Part shown: one piece after another, positions 7,062-10,280 of the stretch
Position numbering within the stretch: position 1 is the first letter of the stretch
Layout: each line of letters starts with the position of its first letter
DNA from: Alphaproteobacteria bacterium MarineAlpha3_Bin3
GTDB taxonomy: Bacteria > Pseudomonadota > Alphaproteobacteria > Rhodospirillales > Casp-alpha2
Direction: 5' to 3'
NCBI GenBank assembly: GCA_002938075.1
Contig: PTLK01000051.1
Span: 1-10,280, forward strand
Length of the DNA stretch: 10,280 nt
Notes under the pieces: model-generated
The model's input: only the letters and a program-made list of their open reading frames with translations
The model's database searches: none
What the model was told of the DNA's origin: nothing
Position numbers and translations under genes: made by a program

Positions 7062-8023
7062 CGTTCGACCTCGCGGAAGGAAATGCGCGGGTCCAGCCAC
7101 ACATAGGCGACGTCGGCGAGGAAATTGCCGGCCAACGTCAACAATGTCGCCAGCAGCAGCGCCACTAGCGCCAGGTTGAAATCGTTGCCCATGATGGCGT
7201 CGTAGATCAGCCGCCCCATGCCCGGCCAGGCGAAGATGGTCTCGGTGATCAGGGCCCCGGAAAACAGGTATCCGAAATCGAGGGCGATGATGGTGACCAC
7301 GGGGATCAGCGCGTTCCTGAGCGCGTGGCCGAAGACGACGCGGACTTCGCCGGCGCCGGTCGCCCGCGCGGTGCGGATATAGTCCTGGCGCAGGGTCTCG
7401 ATCATCGCGGCACGCATATATCGCGTGTGGCCGCCGATGGAAGCGATGGTCAGGCTGGCCACCGGCAGCACCAGGAAACGGGTATTTTCCCAAATCCCCC
7501 CGGCCCCGAGGGTGCCCAGCCCGCCCGCCGGCAGCACCCCTAAAATGACCGCGAAGACGATGATCAGCATCAATGCCAGCCAGAACGGCGGCACCGAGAT
7601 GCCGGCGAAGGCGGCCAGGTTGATGGCGTAATCGGTCTTGGAATAGGGCCGGTAGGCGGCGGCGATGCCGGCCGGAAGGGCGATCGCCAGCGCCAGCGTG
7701 AAGCTCAACCCCAACAGCGTCACTGTGTTGCCGAGCGCCGGGATGATGACCTCCATCACCGGCTTGGCGTGCAGGCGGGAATAGCCGAAATCGCCCGACA
7801 ACGCCGCCGCCAACCAGTTGCCGTAGCGCTCGAAGATGGATTTGTTGAGCCCGTAAAGCTCCCGCAGCCGGGCCGCATCCTCGGGCGTAATCTTCGGATC
7901 GGCGGTGATCATCAGGTCCACCGGGTCGCCCGGCATCAGCCCGATCAGTGAATAGACGGCAAACGACATCAGCCCCAGGACAAGGGCCGACTGCCAGAGG
8001 CGGTGGAACAGGAAGCGGGTCAT
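7058..8023 (-). CDS. Peptide-type ABC importer permease, DppB/OppB family
   Basis: This 321-aa integral membrane protein is the second half of the translocation channel. Visible features are the N-terminal helix at about 9-30 ending in LIGLMPGDPVD, the periplasmic segment with ELYGLNKSIFERYGNWL (55-71) and GDFGYS (77-82) typical of DppB/OppB, membrane helices at about 100-123, 135-165, 184-198, 236-261 and 282-303, the EAA loop ATGAGEVRVVFGHALRN (221-237), and the signature ITETIFAWPGMGRLIYDAI (259-277). The ATG at 8023 lies 6 nt after the stop codon of the GNAT gene, and no strong Shine-Dalgarno precedes it, so translation is probably coupled to that gene. It overlaps the DppC-like gene by ATGA. 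The substrate class (di- or oligopeptide, nickel, or another small solute) cannot be read from this subunit. Confidence 0.94.
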   Translation of the reverse strand: MTRFLFHRLWQSALVLGLMSFAVYSLIGLMPGDPVDLMITADPKITPEDAARLRELYGLNKSIFERYGNWLAAALSGDFGYSRLHAKPVMEVIIPALGNTVTLLGLSFTLALAIALPAGIAAAYRPYSKTDYAINLAAFAGISVPPFWLALMLIIVFAVILGVLPAGGLGTLGAGGIWENTRFLVLPVASLTIASIGGHTRYMRAAMIETLRQDYIRTARATGAGEVRVVFGHALRNALIPVVTIIALDFGYLFSGALITETIFAWPGMGRLIYDAIMGNDFNLALVALLLATLLTLAGNFLADVAYVWLDPRISFREVER

Positions 8024-8029
8024 GGGGGG

Positions 8030-8512
8030 TTATCCGGCCGCCTTGTTCCCGGGTCCGCCGAGGGATTTTGCGTGCTTATGGACCTCCGGCATCGCCCGAT
8101 ACCCGGCGCCGGAATAGAACGCGTGCGCGTCGACCCACTCCCCGGCGCTATAGATCACCATGCGGGAAAGGCCCCATTCCGGGGCCCAGGCCTCGGCCCG
8201 TGCCAGCAACCGGGAGCCATGCCCCCGGTGGCGCCCGGCGGCGGCGACGATCAGCGCTTGCACCTTGGGGCAAGGCGCGTCCTCCAGCATCGGGCGTTGA
8301 AAGATGTGGACGAACCCCAGAACGGCGCCCTCGGCGCCCAAGGCGACGAACAGCCCGCTGTCGGGATCGTTCTTCAGCTCTCCGAAACGGGCACCAACAT
8401 CCTCAGTTTGGGCGTCGTAGCCCAGTTCCTTGCAAAGGGCGGCGACGTCGCCAAGGTGATTGGCAGCCATGGGAACGATCGAGGCGCCACCGGGTTCACT
8501 GTCGGCGGTCAT
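8030..8512 (-). CDS. GNAT-family N-acetyltransferase
   Basis: This 160-aa protein is predicted to transfer an acetyl group from acetyl-CoA to an amine; the substrate is unknown. Motif A is VQALIVAAAGRHRGHGSRLL (84-103) with the RxxGxG-type pyrophosphate loop at R94-G99. The upstream beta strands are at GLFVALG and GAVLGFVHIF (53-71), and the C-terminal motif B region is AHAFYSGAGYRAM (129-141), so the single domain is complete. The frame is open to 8587, but the ATG at 8512 overlaps the stop codon of the binding-protein gene as ATGA (8509-8512), which is the likely coupled start; an inner ATG at 8470 is possible. It sits inside the importer operon between the binding protein and the first permease, an uncommon place. 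This suggests that it modifies something carried by the importer, but it may be a passenger. Confidence 0.87.
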   Translation of the reverse strand: MTADSEPGGASIVPMAANHLGDVAALCKELGYDAQTEDVGARFGELKNDPDSGLFVALGAEGAVLGFVHIFQRPMLEDAPCPKVQALIVAAAGRHRGHGSRLLARAEAWAPEWGLSRMVIYSAGEWVDAHAFYSGAGYRAMPEVHKHAKSLGGPGNKAAG

Positions 8513-10185
8513 CTTTTCGCTCGCCAGTTTTCCACCCACAGGGTCGACGGGTCCTGGTGGCCGGTGGGTTCCAGCCCCTTCAGCCATTTCGGCAGGATAT
8601 AGGGCTCGGCGCGGAAATACAGCGGGATGACGGGAAGCTCAGTGGCGTAAATCTCCTGCAGGCGGCGCCACAGCTTCTTGCGCTTGCTCCTGTCCAGTTC
8701 GACCTCGATGGTTTCCAGCAATTCGTCCATCTCGGCGTTGCGGAAACCGGTGTAGTTCTGGCCGGCGAAATTATTGTCCTTGTTCGGGATATGGGCCGAA
8801 TGGAGGGTCGTCCGGGGGACGCCTTCGGGGGCGCTGATCCAGGCGTACATGGCGAGGCTGGAAAACTTACGCTCGGTCACCGTCTGGCCGAAGAACACGC
8901 GGGCCGGTTCGTTCCTGATGCGGACGTCGATCCCCGCCGCCTTCCACTGGCTTTGCAGCACCTGCTCGACCAGTTCCCGGGACCGGCTGCCCGCCGTGGT
9001 CATGATTTCGAGGCTCAGGCGCTTGCCCTTCTTGTCGTGGCGGATGCCCCGCCTGCCGATGGTCCAGCCGGCCTCGTTCAGAAGCTTCGCCGCCTTCTTC
9101 GGGTCATAAGGGTATTTCGGGATGTCGTCGGCATGGACCCAATCGAGCGGGTTGACGCTCGAATGCGCCACCGGCTGCTGGCCGGCGAAAAGTTTCTCGC
9201 TGATGGCGTCGCGGTCGATGGCGTAAATCAGCGCCCGGCGCACCCGGATATCCTGAAGGATCGGGTTGTCGAGATTGAGGTCGATGTGCTCGTAGATCAG
9301 GCCCGGCTTGTAGATGATGTTGAATTTATCCCCTTGGCGCTTCTCAAAAGCGATGGCCTGGTCGACGGTCAGCCCTAGCTCGCCGGAAATCATGTCGATG
9401 TTGCCGGATAACAGGTTGGCTTCCAGGGCCGCGGTATTCGGAATAACCCGGACGACGATGCGCTTGAAATGCGGTTTCTTGCCCCACCAGGTCGGGTTGG
9501 GCACCAGCATCACGTGCGAACCGATGACCACCTTGTCGATCAAGTAGGGCCCGTAATAGAGCCCTTTGTTGGTGGTGTCGCTGTCGAAGGCGGTGCGGTT
9601 TTTGTAGGCCACCGGGTCGGTGAAGTTGTTTTCGTCCAGATGCGCCGGGATCAGGTCGAAGCCGTTGATGGCGTTATAATCGAAGGTCAGCTTGTCTAAA
9701 TGCATGGTGAAGGTCTTAGCGCCCTTGACGTCGATCCTATAGAGGCTCCGGTAAAACTCCATGTTGCCGACGCCGCTTTTCTTGTGGCGCCCGACCTTCC
9801 AGGTGAAGACCACGTCATCGGTGGATACCGGCTTACCGTCGCCCCAGTTGGCGTCGTCGCGAATGGTGTAGGTGACGGCGATGCCGCGCTTGCCGTCGGG
9901 CGTGCGTTCCGGCACCGCCAGGCCGTTTTCGATGGTCGGCAGCTTGACGCACAGCATGCACCGGAGCTGCCAGTCCTTATCGTAGACGGTCAGCGGCCGC
10001 CGGGTCAGGCCGAGGATATAGGTCTTGGCCAGCATGGCGTCGATGTTGGGGTGGAAGGTGGACGGGAATTGGGTGATGCCGATTACCAGCTCGTCCTTTG
10101 CCGCCTTGGCGAGGCTTGCAAAGGATACCGCCAAAATAAAGAGATAACCGGCGACCGCCGCCCTTCGCCTCCATGTTCCGTTCAA
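8509..10185 (-). CDS. Periplasmic solute-binding protein, family 5 (peptide/nickel type)
   Basis: This 558-aa secreted receptor captures the solute and delivers it to the DppB/DppC-like permeases. The N-terminus is a Sec signal: MNGTWRRR, then a hydrophobic core at 9-25 and a likely cleavage after AKA at residue 28. There is no lipobox cysteine, so it should be soluble in the periplasm. The mature part shows the family 5 hallmark NWGDGKPVSTDDVVFTWKV (113-131), further typical segments such as IRVRRALIYAIDRDAISEKL and YPYDPKKAAKLLNEAGW, and a C-terminal IPLYFRAEPYILP. Length is normal for the family. The start is TTG at 10185, backed by GGGAGG (10191-10196) 5 nt upstream; the ATG at 10174 is in another frame. 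It is the first gene of the operon visible here. Peptides are the usual ligands, but the fold also binds nickel chelates, opines, sugars and bile-like molecules. Confidence 0.93.
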   Translation of the reverse strand: MNGTWRRRAAVAGYLFILAVSFASLAKAAKDELVIGITQFPSTFHPNIDAMLAKTYILGLTRRPLTVYDKDWQLRCMLCVKLPTIENGLAVPERTPDGKRGIAVTYTIRDDANWGDGKPVSTDDVVFTWKVGRHKKSGVGNMEFYRSLYRIDVKGAKTFTMHLDKLTFDYNAINGFDLIPAHLDENNFTDPVAYKNRTAFDSDTTNKGLYYGPYLIDKVVIGSHVMLVPNPTWWGKKPHFKRIVVRVIPNTAALEANLLSGNIDMISGELGLTVDQAIAFEKRQGDKFNIIYKPGLIYEHIDLNLDNPILQDIRVRRALIYAIDRDAISEKLFAGQQPVAHSSVNPLDWVHADDIPKYPYDPKKAAKLLNEAGWTIGRRGIRHDKKGKRLSLEIMTTAGSRSRELVEQVLQSQWKAAGIDVRIRNEPARVFFGQTVTERKFSSLAMYAWISAPEGVPRTTLHSAHIPNKDNNFAGQNYTGFRNAEMDELLETIEVELDRSKRKKLWRRLQEIYATELPVIPLYFRAEPYILPKWLKGLEPTGHQDPSTLWVENWRAKR

Positions 10186-10280
10186 GGTGGCCTCCCTGCC
10201 GCTTTGCGTCCCCGAGCCTGCCCCCCCGGCAAACCTCTACGTTAACACGCCCGGCGCAAGGGGTCAGTCTTTGTGGGGCT
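10186..10280. other. Upstream region of the importer operon
   Basis: The 95 bases before the binding-protein gene hold its Shine-Dalgarno (GGGAGG, 10191-10196, minus strand). No complete gene is visible. A C run and mixed G/C-rich sequence follow, and GTTAAC at 10241-10246 is the only A/T-leaning spot. I see no convincing -35/-10 pair. Whether another importer gene such as an ATPase lies beyond the edge cannot be told. Confidence 0.4.

Noticed and set aside
6048..7106. Long plus-strand open frame of 352 codons opposite the DppC-like permease
   Set aside because: It is antisense to a clear permease gene, is very rich in Gln, Arg and Asp without any recognisable motif, and is the usual product of G/C-biased codons read on the other strand.
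7948..9378. Plus-strand open frame of 476 codons opposite the GNAT and binding-protein genes
   Set aside because: It is low-complexity, Arg/Pro-rich at its start, spans three real genes on the other strand and has no domain signal; a shadow frame.

Overview
The window looks like chromosomal DNA of a high-GC alphaproteobacterium, probably of the Rhodospirillales type. The main reasons are a clear C4-pathway 5-aminolevulinate synthase, a route largely confined to Alphaproteobacteria among bacteria, strongly G/C-biased third codon positions, and the general look of the proteins. I could not search databases, so the taxonomic statement is an inference.

Left block (1-2998, minus strand). Read in the direction of transcription, the block has a class III omega-type aminotransferase (2998 to 1610), then 5-aminolevulinate synthase hemA (best start 1518, end 190), then the first 23 codons of an unrecognised gene that runs off the left edge. 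The aminotransferase and hemA are 91 bp apart and may be cotranscribed. Both are PLP enzymes of fold type I.

Middle (3093-6011, plus strand). One divergently transcribed 972-aa gene fuses an acyl carrier protein domain, a fatty acyl-AMP ligase-type adenylating domain and a membrane-linked PlsC/LPLAT acyltransferase. It looks like a single-chain machine that activates a free fatty acid, could load it on its own carrier domain, and could pass it to a lipid acceptor. The 94-bp divergent promoter region carries two nested inverted repeats.

Convergent gap (6012-6137). This 126-bp gap has an inverted pair of DnaA-box-like sequences, a 37-bp tract that is 33/37 A/T, a CtrA-type half site (TTAACCAT) and a third DnaA-box-like 9-mer. 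It may be a terminator, a DnaA-titrating or regulatory site, or a fragment resembling an origin.

Right block (6138-10185, minus strand). This is a tight operon for an oligopeptide/dipeptide-type ABC importer: family 5 periplasmic binding protein, then a GNAT acetyltransferase, then a DppB/OppB-type permease, then a DppC/OppC-type permease. Junctions are ATGA overlap, 6-nt gap, ATGA overlap. No ATPase gene is in the window, so the importer must use ATPases encoded beyond the right edge or elsewhere.

No tRNA, rRNA, CRISPR array, insertion sequence or phage gene was recognised. The most distinctive items are the ACP-ligase-acyltransferase fusion, the DnaA-box/AT-rich gap, the GNAT gene embedded in the importer operon, and the disagreement between ribosome binding site and codon usage at the hemA start.
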